NCBI RefSeq assembly: GCF_018603515.1
Contig: NZ_JACATN010000002.1
Coordinates: forward strand, 372,001-436,000
Direction of reading: 5' to 3'
From: Zobellia barbeyronii
GTDB taxonomy: Bacteria > Bacteroidota > Bacteroidia > Flavobacteriales > Flavobacteriaceae
DNA length: 64,000 nt
The translations under genes were made by a program, and so were the position numbers. The notes beneath the pieces are model-generated. The model was not told the DNA's origin. It saw nothing but the letters and a program-made list of their open reading frames with translations, and did not search any database. Below are positions 1 through 9,177 of this stretch, piece by piece; the stretch's first letter is position 1; each line of letters opens with the position of its first letter.

Positions 1-1316
1 TCAATTATACGAGTAGTATGATAAGAGTGCGTTTTATGGACAAGGTAATTTTCAAAATCTTCCGGAGAGGCTATTTGATCATTCATTCCCACAAAACCAA
101 ATCCTGCATAGACACCGTCACGGACTAATACAAAACCCATTTCCCCCTCTTTTCGTCCTTTCAACTTAATTGCGAAATTATTGAGATTGGATTCTAGAAA
201 TTTCAATGCTGTTTTTACTCTAGCATTATAATTTTCAGGGTCCTCCTCTCCCATGCAAGCAGAGGGGCAATCTGATATCTTTTCATGGTTGCATTTACCC
301 TGAATTCTATGGAATCCAGAAAATTTTGGGCAAAGGTTATATTCCTTGCAAACCTCCATGAGTTTTTCCGCAACAGAATTTCTATTATAATATACCTCGT
401 TAACAGAATCCGGAAAATCCTTTCGAACAATAGAAAGTTGCAGATAGCCCTTTTTATTTTCCTTAGAAGCAATAATGAATGGCGCGGTAGGTTTCTTTTG
501 GGCTATATTATACTTAGGATGATGTAGATTTATCTCATCAGATTCTAATAGTTCTGCTATTAGATTACTACCCGTGTAAACAAAATCTATATCCGCCGTT
601 TCTTCGCAAAGAGTATACTCCCGCTCCAATTTGCTGTTAAAATGACTTTTAACCCTATCTCTTAATCTTACGGCCTTACCCACGTAAATGATTGCGTCAT
701 TACTATCCTTAAAGTAATAGACCCCAGGTTTTCGTTCTAAAGAATTAAGTTCTCTTTCACGCTGTTGATACAGCATTCTTCTGTCATAATATTCTACCGC
801 ATGATTTTCATTTTGATTACTATTTAAAACCAATTTATCTAACCATGCTGCGGTCCATGTGGCCATACCGTCACAACGGTTTAAATCATTGACTGGAATA
901 CTAAAATGTTCGGATAGCCCCCTTAAATCCATTGATTCTTCCGGAAAGCGCTCATTTATTAGTTTAGAAATATATAAGGTGGGGTGTACAAACTTATATC
1001 CAATTTTCTTAAACTCGCTTCTTAGAACCCTATAAGCCAAATCCGAAAAAGAGACTAAAATAGTCCCTTCAAGAAGACGTAATATTTCTTCTGCTATTTC
1101 ACGAAAAACAGGCTCAAACTGAACAGTCTCATTATCCAAACCAGTAACCTCGGTTAATTCAGTACCAATATGCATTTGTGGATTTAGTAAGCTTGTGAAC
1201 CGCTCCACTTCCATTTGGTTAGTAATCCGTATAACACAGATTTCTATAAGCCGATGAAAATGTTCTGTAACTGCTACCGTATTTACGGCAACGATGGCAT
1301 AGGACTGATGAGACAT
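1..1316 (-). CDS. GIY-YIG nuclease with degenerate exonuclease-like N-terminus (partial)
   Basis: The frame is open from an ATG at 1316 to the window edge (438 codons seen; the 3' end lies outside). Residues 5-165 align in pattern with DnaQ-type DEDDh exonuclease domains, but the acidic residues are gone: motif I reads AIVAVNT instead of a DxE form, motif II lacks its Asp (LVSFSDLAYRVL), and motif III reads NRCDGMA where HRALGDA is usual. Residues 199-272 form an intact GIY-YIG/UvrC-type nuclease domain (GVYYF, IYVGKA, LRDRVKSHF, IAELLES, PKYN). After it comes a UvrC/Cho-like cysteine motif (NLCPKF, GKCNHE, DCPSACMGEE). The fused architecture is familiar from Bacteroidota, and these proteins are thought to act in DNA repair. 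I infer a structural rather than catalytic role for the N-terminal domain. Confidence 0.85.
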   Translation of the reverse strand, partial: MSHQSYAIVAVNTVAVTEHFHRLIEICVIRITNQMEVERFTSLLNPQMHIGTELTEVTGLDNETVQFEPVFREIAEEILRLLEGTILVSFSDLAYRVLRSEFKKIGYKFVHPTLYISKLINERFPEESMDLRGLSEHFSIPVNDLNRCDGMATWTAAWLDKLVLNSNQNENHAVEYYDRRMLYQQRERELNSLERKPGVYYFKDSNDAIIYVGKAVRLRDRVKSHFNSKLEREYTLCEETADIDFVYTGSNLIAELLESDEINLHHPKYNIAQKKPTAPFIIASKENKKGYLQLSIVRKDFPDSVNEVYYNRNSVAEKLMEVCKEYNLCPKFSGFHRIQGKCNHEKISDCPSACMGEEDPENYNARVKTALKFLESNLNNFAIKLKGRKEGEMGFVLVRDGVYAGFGFVGMNDQIASPEDFENYLVHKTHSYHTTRII

Positions 1317-1456
1317 TGTTTCTTATAAATTTTTGGAATACACAAAATTAGGAAATATTCCGGCACATTGGATATATTCCATATTTCATATGCTTTATTG
1401 TTTTTATAATGCCATTAGAATTGCACGTAAAACAAAACCCATTTTTGTTAAAACCT

Positions 1457-1900
1457 CTATTTCTTAAAATTTCTAGAGGTTTTAAAAAGTTGCATAAAAG
1501 AGAGTGTTAGTACAAGAGAGGTGGCGAATCCCATAATCGCTACAGTAAAGAATACAATGCCTTCAAAGCTTAGGTTTTTAAACCACTTTTCAGAAAGCGC
1601 AGTTAAGAAACCCTCATTTATTTCAGTTGCATAAAATGCGAAAAATATAGTAAAAATAAGTGAGGCCATAAACCCAGTAACTATACCTGTGGTAAACCCT
1701 TTACCATAATTAAAATTTCTACCCTCCTCTAAACGCCTATACTTTATAGCTTCATAAATTCCAAATCCTGTAATAACTCCATTAAACAAACTATAGAAAA
1801 CATTGGTATGAAGATTAAACAACGATAAAACTAAAAAGTAGGCAACTAGTGATCCGCTTGTAGCAAGACCAAAACGGATAGGTAAGCTTAAATTTTTCAT
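1457..1900 (-). CDS. DUF4199-like four-helix membrane protein
   Basis: 147 aa, almost entirely hydrophobic, with about four membrane segments (near residues 13-31, 33-50, 68-92 and 115-138). The middle motif (KYRRLEEGRNFNYGKGFTTG) resembles the short loop R-x-NF-x-YGKGF-x-G of Bacteroidota DUF4199 proteins, whose function is unknown. It starts at ATG 1900 and is transcribed away from the ThrE-like pair. Nothing in it suggests an enzyme. Family assignment rests on the loop motif and topology only. Confidence 0.7.
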   Translation of the reverse strand: MKNLSLPIRFGLATSGSLVAYFLVLSLFNLHTNVFYSLFNGVITGFGIYEAIKYRRLEEGRNFNYGKGFTTGIVTGFMASLIFTIFFAFYATEINEGFLTALSEKWFKNLSFEGIVFFTVAIMGFATSLVLTLSFMQLFKTSRNFKK

Positions 1901-2210
1901 GTCTTTTAGATTAGATTTACTCTAAAAATACCGAAATACCATATAAGACAGCTAACATAAACGGAATAATGTTTAATATTTATTCAAAAACGTTAAACAT
2001 TATTATTTTGTAGTGGTCAAAAGCCATTTTAAACCTTACTCTGCAACAATTACACTATTAGATTATACAAAGAATCTAGCGTCCCCATCACATCAGTTTT
2101 AATTTTTACTTGTGCGCTACTTATATCATAACCTTTTTTAGACTCAGCATTCCTAAGCATTTCAATTCAAAATTTGTTGGTATATAGTTACTTTTACCAA
2201 AACGAAAAAG
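1901..2210. other. Divergent intergenic region
   Basis: 310 bases between two divergently transcribed genes. The only clear structure is a 12-bp inverted repeat (1965-2004, listed separately). I see no RNA gene or additional ORF. Confidence 0.6.
1965..2004. promoter_or_regulatory. 12-bp perfect inverted repeat between divergent genes
   Basis: AATAATGTTTAA (1965-1976) and its exact reverse complement TTAAACATTATT (1993-2004) are separated by 16 bases. It lies between two divergent starts, where a terminator is not expected, and is directly followed by a TTATTTTG that is one base off the Bacteroidota -7 element TAnnTTTG. I infer an operator or promoter-proximal hairpin. Confidence 0.5.
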
Positions 2211-2972
2211 TTGGAAAATAATGAAATTCAGAAAATTGGAATGATTCTACTAAGAATCAGTTCAATGTTGCAAAGTTCAGGTGCTTGTACCGCTCGCATA
2301 AGAATTATTTTGCACAGAATTGCCAACGCTTACGACATGAATGCCGATGCACTCATTACGCATAGAGCAATTATATTAACGTTACTAAACAACCAAGAAG
2401 AACCTGTTTTCAATAATATAAAACGGACTATACCTATAGGAGTTAATTTTAAAATCGTTTCAGGAATCAGCCTAATAGGTATGAGTATTGAAAATGATAA
2501 ATGGGAATTAGACCGAATTAGCAGTGAGCTTGATAAGCTAGAAAAAACACCTTCATATAATCGGCTAGTTATTTTAAGTGCAGTTTCGTTGGCGGGTGCG
2601 GGGTTTTGTTTCCTTTCTGATGGAAACCTCTTTTCAATGGCCGTTTGTTTTGCTGCTACCTTTATTGGGCTTTTTGTTAAGCAAGAAACAACCCGTATTC
2701 ATTTAAATCCAAACTTGTGTGTATTCCTGGCAGCATTTACAGCAACGATGATAGCAGGCACTTTCAGACATTTCTTTCCAGAAGGAGGCTTAGAACAAGG
2801 ATTTGCCACTTCGGTTTTATTTCTTATTCCGGGTGTTCCTTTAATCAACTCCTTTATCGATTTTATAGATGGAAACTTGTTAAACGGAATAATACGGCTT
2901 ACCAATGGATTAATATTTTCTATTATGATTGCCATAGGAATGATTTGTTCAATTGTAATTTTCAACTTCTAA
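2211..2972 (+). CDS. Threonine/serine exporter ThrE-type, N-terminal half (DUF1212)
   Basis: 253 aa. The start appears to be TTG at 2211; the first in-frame ATG is codon 11, so the N-terminus is uncertain. Residues 1-115 are a soluble domain of the ThrE/DUF1212 type and residues 118-250 carry five membrane helices. The motif PGVPLINSFIDFIDG is typical of the family. ThrE exports threonine and serine in Corynebacterium, but in most bacteria the family's substrate is untested. The next gene, 3 nt downstream, encodes the complementary ThrE_2 part, so this is a split two-subunit version. Confidence 0.85.
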   Translation: MENNEIQKIGMILLRISSMLQSSGACTARIRIILHRIANAYDMNADALITHRAIILTLLNNQEEPVFNNIKRTIPIGVNFKIVSGISLIGMSIENDKWELDRISSELDKLEKTPSYNRLVILSAVSLAGAGFCFLSDGNLFSMAVCFAATFIGLFVKQETTRIHLNPNLCVFLAAFTATMIAGTFRHFFPEGGLEQGFATSVLFLIPGVPLINSFIDFIDGNLLNGIIRLTNGLIFSIMIAIGMICSIVIFNF

Positions 2973-2975
2973 AAC

Positions 2976-3488
2976 ATGGACTATATTCATCTTATATTAA
3001 AAGCTTTTGCCGGAGGAGTTGCTGCCATTGGCTTTGCTGTTTTGCTTAATGCAAATCGTTCTTCACTAGCAACAATATTTTTTCTTGGTGCCACAGGTGT
3101 TTTTATAAAGACAGGGTTACTCTTTTTCAATTTTAACATTATTATTGCCTCTTTTTTTGGTGCTATAATGGTTGGGTTTTCTAGCTATTTTTTAGCCCTT
3201 TACATTAAAAAACCACCATTAACTATTGCTATTCCATCTGTAATTCCAATGATACCCGGTCTCTTTTTGTACCGCATGATGATTGGTTTTGTGGAACTTG
3301 CTGGTAGCAAAGAATTTAGTGAACATGAGTTTGTTAAATTACTTTCATATACCTATTCTAATGGGATAAAAGCCATATTCATATTATGCGTTTTGGCCAT
3401 TGGAATAAGTTTCCCTTACCTCATTTTTAGAAAAAGTTCAATGCATTATTTACGAAAAAGGGAAGCAAAAAAAGGTGTTGTAAAATGA
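2976..3488 (+). CDS. Threonine/serine exporter, ThrE_2/YjjB-like subunit
   Basis: 170 aa with five hydrophobic segments. The segment with IPSVIPMIPG followed by YRMM is the recurrent motif of the ThrE_2 (DUF3815, YjjB) family. It begins 3 nt after the stop of the DUF1212 gene, so the two are surely co-transcribed and probably form one transporter. In single-chain ThrE both halves are fused. The substrate cannot be read from sequence. Confidence 0.85.
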   Translation: MDYIHLILKAFAGGVAAIGFAVLLNANRSSLATIFFLGATGVFIKTGLLFFNFNIIIASFFGAIMVGFSSYFLALYIKKPPLTIAIPSVIPMIPGLFLYRMMIGFVELAGSKEFSEHEFVKLLSYTYSNGIKAIFILCVLAIGISFPYLIFRKSSMHYLRKREAKKGVVK

Positions 3489-3637
3489 AGATTTTGCCCA
3501 TATCCTAAAAGCTAGGAAATCATACTTAAGCCGTACTTAAAGAATGTAAAAATAGGTATAGCTTTGACTCCGCTAAAAGACGACGTACAAGAAGTAGCCC
3601 TCCTTATTATTTTCAATTTAAAAATTTGAATTTCTGA

Positions 3638-4156
3638 ATGCAAAATTTGAAAACCCATTACCATCCTGAAGTAAAAACGTTAGAGAATAAATCTATTTTC
3701 ACGAGGTTAGCTACAAGGAGTATCGCAATTCAAGGAAATACCATTCTCCTACTCTACACTGAACGATACGAAGATTATAGCCTTCCAGGCGGAGGTCTAG
3801 ATTCTGGAGAAGATAAAATTGAAGGAATGATGCGAGAACTTAGTGAAGAGACTGGAGCGCAAAATATTAGAAACATTAAGCCCTTTGGCGTATATGAAGA
3901 ATACAGACCTTGGCACAAGCCCGGTTTTGACGTTCAACATATGATTTCTTATTGCTACACATGCGATATTAGCAAAGAACTGGGCATTCCAAATATGGAG
4001 CAATACGAAACAAAAAATGGGATGAAAGCCAAATGGATCAATATCCACGAAGCCATAAAACACAATACAGAAACAATGGCCACAAGTGATAAAAAAGGAA
4101 TGTCTATTGAACGAGAAACTTTTCTGTTAAAGCTTATCGCTGAAAGTATCGATTAA
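3638..4156 (+). CDS. Nudix hydrolase
   Basis: 172 aa. Residues 52-74 match the Nudix box GX5EX7REUXEEXGU at every defined position (G52, E58, R66, E67, E70, E71, G73). Enzymes of this family cleave nucleoside diphosphates linked to another group, using Mg2+ held by the box glutamates. No signal peptide, so cytoplasmic. The substrate is not deducible: there is no extra specificity motif that I recognise, and the gene stands alone between the exporter pair and a long intergenic region. Confidence 0.88.
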   Translation: MQNLKTHYHPEVKTLENKSIFTRLATRSIAIQGNTILLLYTERYEDYSLPGGGLDSGEDKIEGMMRELSEETGAQNIRNIKPFGVYEEYRPWHKPGFDVQHMISYCYTCDISKELGIPNMEQYETKNGMKAKWINIHEAIKHNTETMATSDKKGMSIERETFLLKLIAESID

Positions 4157-4685
4157 GAGCTTATTCTATTATTTTTTTTTTAATCGCTTCAATGGTAGAT
4201 TGAGATTAAAATAACTCCAACAAAACACCTATAATTACACTAATGAAAAGAGCCATTAGTTCCGCAAGATATTTAGGTTTTCACTAAACCATAAGAATTA
4301 TATTGCTGATTTAAATCTTCAAAAAACAATCTGAGTTTGATTGGTTTCCGCCTGCTACTTCTAGCATAGTAATTGTTTTATTTAAAACCGTACTGACTTC
4401 AAATAGGCCTGTAAGGCCTTTTTACAGACACCTGAGCGTGATTACCCCCCTCTTTTCAAACTATTACCCCCTCCCTATTCTTGTATTCTCATCATATTTT
4501 TAGACTAGAGTTAGAAACACCAATTTCAAGATTATAAATTTATGGATGAGTGTTAAACAAGCCCATTTATTAATTGAATTTGAAACAGCTATTACTCTTT
4601 AAAAAAACAGTGTTGAAGTCAATTATTAGCCATATAAACCCATTCCATTTTTCTTAGAATAATACCTAAATAAAATCACTTTTAA
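4157..4685. other. Intergenic region upstream of GH105/lyase operon
   Basis: 529 bases without a plausible gene. It carries candidate cis-elements at 4430-4473 (separate entry). The rest is AT-rich with no tRNA, no convincing hairpin and no further ORF. Confidence 0.6.
4430..4473 (+). promoter_or_regulatory. Tandem ATTACCCCC direct repeats with upstream ACCTGAGCGTGAT
   Basis: ATTACCCCC occurs at 4441-4449 and 4463-4471, a 22-bp period (two helical turns), each followed by C/T-rich sequence. It is preceded by ACCTGAGCGTGAT (4430-4442), which differs by one base from 58088-58100 in the susC region. It lies about 215-255 nt before the GH105 start. The layout suits a dimeric activator, for example a hybrid two-component or AraC-type regulator; the protein is not in this window. 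Confidence 0.45.
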
Positions 4686-5873
4686 ATGAAAATACACAAA
4701 ACAATATGTTCCCTAATTTGCATTGTCCTATGGGGGTGCAATAGTAACTCTTCCGTAATTACGCCTAGCCAGGTTTCAAAAAGTAACACCGCAATACAGG
4801 ATATAGACCCTATGTCTCAGAAAGGTGTTTTAGAGTTGATGGATTTAACCTCCACTTGGCAAATCAATAACCTACCCCATGTCATGTATATCCCCGGCGG
4901 TATTATTGAACCGCTAACCACACATAATTGGGTAAGAGCAACTTTTTTATCGGGCATGATGTCTTATTACGACCTTACCAAAGACCAAGAGATTTTTAAT
5001 TATGTTGATGGGTTGTGTCAAGAGGTAGACTACAAATTGGGAGAACGCCAAAGACATGCAGATGAATTTGCTATAGGCCGTGTGTATACTGATATTTTTC
5101 TAGTAAACAGAGACCCTAAAGTATTGGAAGATATGTATAAGCGAGTAGATTACATCATCGATAATCCTAAAAGAGGACCTGTTGTTGGGTGGAACGGAGA
5201 CACTAACTGGTCTTGGGCAGATGCCTTATTTATGGCACCTCCTGCATGGTTAAAATTATACACCTCCTCTGGCAAAAGAAAATATTTAAATGAAATGGAT
5301 GTGCGGTTTTGGGATACCTATGACCACTTGTACAGTAAAGAGGACCATTTGTTTTATCGTGATGACCGATTTAAATGGAATAAAGAAGGAGATGTTCTAA
5401 AAACCGAAAACGGTAAGAAAGTATTTTGGGGAAGAGGTAACGGTTGGGTCGTTGGAGGCCTAGTGGATATGCTTACTTACACTCCTGGAGATTTCCATAG
5501 CCGAAAAAAATACAAGCAGTTATACCTAGAGATGATGGAGGAAATTGCCTCGCTACAGGGTGAAGATGGTATGTGGCGTACTTCCCTTTTAGATGTTGAG
5601 CAATACCCGGTTAAGGAATTTAGTGCCAGCGCTTTCTTTTGTTATGCCATGGCATGGGGCGTAAACAATGGAGTATTAGATAAAGAAGTGTACCTACCTC
5701 ATGTAAAAAAAGCATGGAGCGGACTTGTGAAGTGCATAAACGCCGATGGAAAAATCGGATATGTTCAAAAAGTAGGGTCTAGCCCATTTGCGCTCAGTGA
5801 AAATGACACCGTAGAATATGGTTGTGGTGCCTTCCTTCTTGCTGGGAAACAAATGCATGAATTATTTGAATAA
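4686..5873 (+). CDS. GH105 unsaturated uronyl hydrolase, lipoprotein
   Basis: 395 aa. The signal peptide ends in a lipobox (LWGC, Cys18), so it is probably membrane-anchored. The (alpha/alpha)6-barrel hydrolase is recognised by HADEFAIGRVY (around D126), WSWADALFMAPP (D179, position of the catalytic Asp in YteR-type enzymes) and WGRGNGWVVGGL (248-259). GH105 enzymes remove the 4,5-unsaturated uronic acid that polysaccharide lyases leave at the non-reducing end. It is the first gene of an operon with two lyases, so it most likely processes their oligosaccharide products. GH88 is the close alternative; the WGRGNGW motif and length fit GH105 better. Confidence 0.88.
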   Translation: MKIHKTICSLICIVLWGCNSNSSVITPSQVSKSNTAIQDIDPMSQKGVLELMDLTSTWQINNLPHVMYIPGGIIEPLTTHNWVRATFLSGMMSYYDLTKDQEIFNYVDGLCQEVDYKLGERQRHADEFAIGRVYTDIFLVNRDPKVLEDMYKRVDYIIDNPKRGPVVGWNGDTNWSWADALFMAPPAWLKLYTSSGKRKYLNEMDVRFWDTYDHLYSKEDHLFYRDDRFKWNKEGDVLKTENGKKVFWGRGNGWVVGGLVDMLTYTPGDFHSRKKYKQLYLEMMEEIASLQGEDGMWRTSLLDVEQYPVKEFSASAFFCYAMAWGVNNGVLDKEVYLPHVKKAWSGLVKCINADGKIGYVQKVGSSPFALSENDTVEYGCGAFLLAGKQMHELFE

Positions 5874-5917
5874 CAATAAACCGTACCAATAGTAACTAGG
5901 TGCAACAATAGTTCTAT

Positions 5918-8900
5918 ATGAAAAATCTCTTTTTATTACTTCTTACCCTTGTATTGAGCCACTCCCTGTTTTCACAAGGTTCCACCCAACCAGCTTCTAC
6001 CTATGAAGATTTTGAACAGGGCATTCCCAATGGAATATCCGCCACAGGAGGCAAACTAGAATTGGACTCCAAACGCGTAAAAGATGGTAAAAATTCTTTA
6101 AAATGGAATTGGGTTCCGAACGATACTCTAATTTTCAATACCCCTATAGGCTTTCATCCTCAAAGGCCTATCAATACTTTAGGGTATGATAAGGACCAAC
6201 TTAAAAATGTGCACTCCAACACCAACTCTACCAAAATAATTTTAGAGGCTCCAAGAGGTTTCTTTATGTGGATTTATAACGAGATTCCCCGTAATCAAAG
6301 TCTCATTTTTCAATTTGGGCGAGGTAATAAAGTTGACACCCATTTTGACTATAACTTAGACTTTAAAGGGTGGAGAACAGTCTATATTCACTACGACCGT
6401 GGTGATATGAAAGGTGTTCCACAAGAGGACATGAACAAACTAAAGATTGTTGCCCCAGCAATAGGTTCAGGCGCTTTTTATATTGATGTAATCAATACAT
6501 CCATGCAAATGTTCGCGCGTACCAAGAGCCCTAATCCTCAGTTGCCACACATACAGCCCCATAACAGAAAGTCTACCAATTATGCATCACTGATTTATGA
6601 GTTCAGCAAATTCAGACCTAATTTTCAGTTAGAAGAGCTAAATCCTGAACTAGTTAAAGCAATGGATGATATGGCTGTAAAAGCTGATGAGTTCATTCTC
6701 CCCTCATATGAGCGAGAGCTATTACAAAAAAAGCCCATTTCTGATTTAGTGAAGAAGTACGACGCCTATGGAATTGTTAGGGAAGCCGACGAAATTTATG
6801 GTAAACCTTTAATAAAAGGAAACTTGATAAAGGGTGATTTTGCGGACAGCGGAATGAAAAACAAGGAAGGTGTTTTTGATTGGAAGGAATATGGCCAGTT
6901 ATTGTTGGGTATATCCAAGCGATATCAATCCATTACAACTCCCCAAGATAAAGCTACTCTAGAGAAAATGTTTTTGGATTTAGTAGATTATGGTATTGAC
7001 CAAGGATTTGCCAAAGGTGCAGGGTTAGGATGGATTCATCATTATTCCTATGAAGTTCGCGAACATGCGCCAGCTTTCTTTTTAATGCGGAATGTATTAG
7101 AGCAAAATAATCGTCTTGAAGAGATTACGGACCTAATGAAGTGGATGTACAGTTTCAACCAAGTCTACAGGGAAGATATGGCTTATATGGTCAAAGGCCG
7201 GGTTGGAAATGATGCAGATGATGCTCAAGGTTTAATTCGCCCTAGATTGCTGAGCGCGTTGATTATGGAGAACTCACAAGAAAAAGTGCGCGATCTTCGT
7301 CATTATTCTTCTTATTTATCTAATGTTTCAACAGCTTATGCAGGTGCTTTAGACGAAATTTTAAAAGCAGATGGCACGGTTTGTCGTCATGCAGGCCATA
7401 CCTTGGGATATGGCGGCCGTGGGGCACATGGGTTAATATCTGTGGCCTACCTTTTGGCAGATTCGCCTTTTAATATGAAGGATGAATCTGTAGGACGTAT
7501 AAAAAAGGCTATCCAAACTTATTTTAACTGTGTGTTTACACCAGAACTTAAAAACCCAAGAGCTTTTGATAACATTCGTTTTAGCCCATATACCGTACCG
7601 GAGCATTTTTACAATCTTCCTGCTTTAGCAGCACTTTCCGGCAGCACATTTGACCCAGAATTGGCAAATTTATACGATTGGCTAATCTCGCTACGGAAAA
7701 AACCCGACCCAATGGATTCTTATTGGACCAATAAATTGAATAAGGCATCCGTAGAAAGAAAGAGTTTTGAGCAACCCAAACTACAGATAATGTCCTATTC
7801 CAGTCTTGGGGTAAAGCGTAATGAAAATAAATGGATGACTACCGTACGTGGGCATAGCAAATACGTATATCCTTTTGAAAGTTGGGGACCTAGCTATTTT
7901 GCGTATTCCTTGTTTATTGCTAACGGTTTTTTAGATGTTACGTATTGGGATGACCTTGGAAGTACTAGTCCAAAAGATGGTGTTTGGATAAATGGGTACG
8001 ACTGGCACCGTTGGCCAGGAGCCACAAGTGTTCGTCTACCGTATGATAAAATGATTACCAATCCTGGTCAAATAAAAGATGAAGGCGGAGAGTATTTGTT
8101 TTCTGACCAACCATTTGTTGGAGGTGTTTCTTCACAAGAAGGAAATGGTGTTTTTGTTTTCCCTTTTAAAGGACATGACGCTTTTAATATTCAGTCATTT
8201 TCAGGTAAGAAATCTTATTTTTTCTTTGACGATTATGTGGTTTGCCTAGGAACTAATATTAAAAGTGATTTAGACGAATATGATGTTGAAACGACCATTC
8301 TACAAAATGAAATAAAGGGAAGTACACCTTTAGCTTTAAGCACAGAGAATATTTCTGCATTTCCCTACGAAAAGACATTGAATTCTACCAAACCTTTTTG
8401 GATGGTAGATAATAGAAATACGGGATACTACATTCCCTCTGTTCCTAAAAACACTACCCTAAATTTTCAGCGTAAAGAACAGGTAAATCCTGATGCACAT
8501 GGGCGTGAAGATGTGAAAGGGAATTTCACTACAGTTTGGTTTAATCATGGTAAAGCACCCCAAGATATTAGTTATAGCTATGCCATCATGGCGGACTCTG
8601 ATTCCCAGAAAATGGACGCCTTTGCTATGGCAATGAATAGTAAGGAGAAACCATACGAAATACTTCAACAAAACGAAAAAGCACATATTGTAAAAGCGCC
8701 AAAACTTAAATCTACAGCGTATGCTATTTACGATGAAAGTGTAATCCTCAAAAAAGGAACAGTTACGAAGGTTAGTCGTCCTGCGACATTTTTAGTAAAA
8801 GAAGAAGCTGAAGGCATAAAACTGGCGCTCTCAGATCCCGACTTTAATATTTACGAAGGTCAAGATGATAGGTTACCAGATGGCTCACGCGTAGAATTAG

Positions 8901-9112
8901 CCATCTATGGACGTGAATGGTTTTATTGGCCTACACGCCCTACTACTGTTCAGATTACATTAAAAGGCCTGTGGAAAATAAAAAACCAGATAGCCGAAAT
9001 TGAAACGGTGGTTAACAAAAAAGCGAAGGTGATTTCTTCCAACAAAAATGAAACAGTAGTTGAGTTTGAATGCCGAGATGGGTTAAGTGCTGAAATATTC
9101 TTGATTAAATAA
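5918..9112 (+). CDS. Chondroitinase ABC-type polysaccharide lyase, copy A
   Basis: 1064 aa with an N-terminal signal peptide (cleavage near FSQ, residue 20). Residues 25-205 resemble the jelly-roll Lyase_N domain (FEQGIPNGIS, DGKNSLKWNW, GWRTVYIHYDRGDMKG). The middle is an alpha/alpha toroid with IHHYSYEVRE (about 372-381) and RHAGHTLGYGGRG (about 490-502), good candidates for the His/Tyr/Arg active site. The C-terminal beta-sandwich carries YDWHRWPGATSV (about 694), a hallmark of PL8-like enzymes. It cleaves uronate-containing polysaccharide by beta-elimination. The CAZy family (PL8 or a related ulvan/GAG lyase family) cannot be fixed by eye. A close paralogue follows 65 nt downstream. Confidence 0.82.
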   Translation: MKNLFLLLLTLVLSHSLFSQGSTQPASTYEDFEQGIPNGISATGGKLELDSKRVKDGKNSLKWNWVPNDTLIFNTPIGFHPQRPINTLGYDKDQLKNVHSNTNSTKIILEAPRGFFMWIYNEIPRNQSLIFQFGRGNKVDTHFDYNLDFKGWRTVYIHYDRGDMKGVPQEDMNKLKIVAPAIGSGAFYIDVINTSMQMFARTKSPNPQLPHIQPHNRKSTNYASLIYEFSKFRPNFQLEELNPELVKAMDDMAVKADEFILPSYERELLQKKPISDLVKKYDAYGIVREADEIYGKPLIKGNLIKGDFADSGMKNKEGVFDWKEYGQLLLGISKRYQSITTPQDKATLEKMFLDLVDYGIDQGFAKGAGLGWIHHYSYEVREHAPAFFLMRNVLEQNNRLEEITDLMKWMYSFNQVYREDMAYMVKGRVGNDADDAQGLIRPRLLSALIMENSQEKVRDLRHYSSYLSNVSTAYAGALDEILKADGTVCRHAGHTLGYGGRGAHGLISVAYLLADSPFNMKDESVGRIKKAIQTYFNCVFTPELKNPRAFDNIRFSPYTVPEHFYNLPALAALSGSTFDPELANLYDWLISLRKKPDPMDSYWTNKLNKASVERKSFEQPKLQIMSYSSLGVKRNENKWMTTVRGHSKYVYPFESWGPSYFAYSLFIANGFLDVTYWDDLGSTSPKDGVWINGYDWHRWPGATSVRLPYDKMITNPGQIKDEGGEYLFSDQPFVGGVSSQEGNGVFVFPFKGHDAFNIQSFSGKKSYFFFDDYVVCLGTNIKSDLDEYDVETTILQNEIKGSTPLALSTENISAFPYEKTLNSTKPFWMVDNRNTGYYIPSVPKNTTLNFQRKEQVNPDAHGREDVKGNFTTVWFNHGKAPQDISYSYAIMADSDSQKMDAFAMAMNSKEKPYEILQQNEKAHIVKAPKLKSTAYAIYDESVILKKGTVTKVSRPATFLVKEEAEGIKLALSDPDFNIYEGQDDRLPDGSRVELAIYGREWFYWPTRPTTVQITLKGLWKIKNQIAEIETVVNKKAKVISSNKNETVVEFECRDGLSAEIFLIK

Positions 9113-9177
9113 ATAGTTCAACACCATCTACCTACTTTAAAATGGCAAAAATCTAACACTATTAAAAGTCTCTTATA

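Noticed and set aside
215-527. Overlapping ORFs of 80-85 codons on both strands inside the first gene
   Set aside because: They lie in other frames of the long GIY-YIG reading frame, whose translation is coherent across the whole segment.
4157-4685. Possible small RNA or tRNA in the long spacer before GH105
   Set aside because: No cloverleaf, no CCA-type end and no strong hairpin; only direct repeats.
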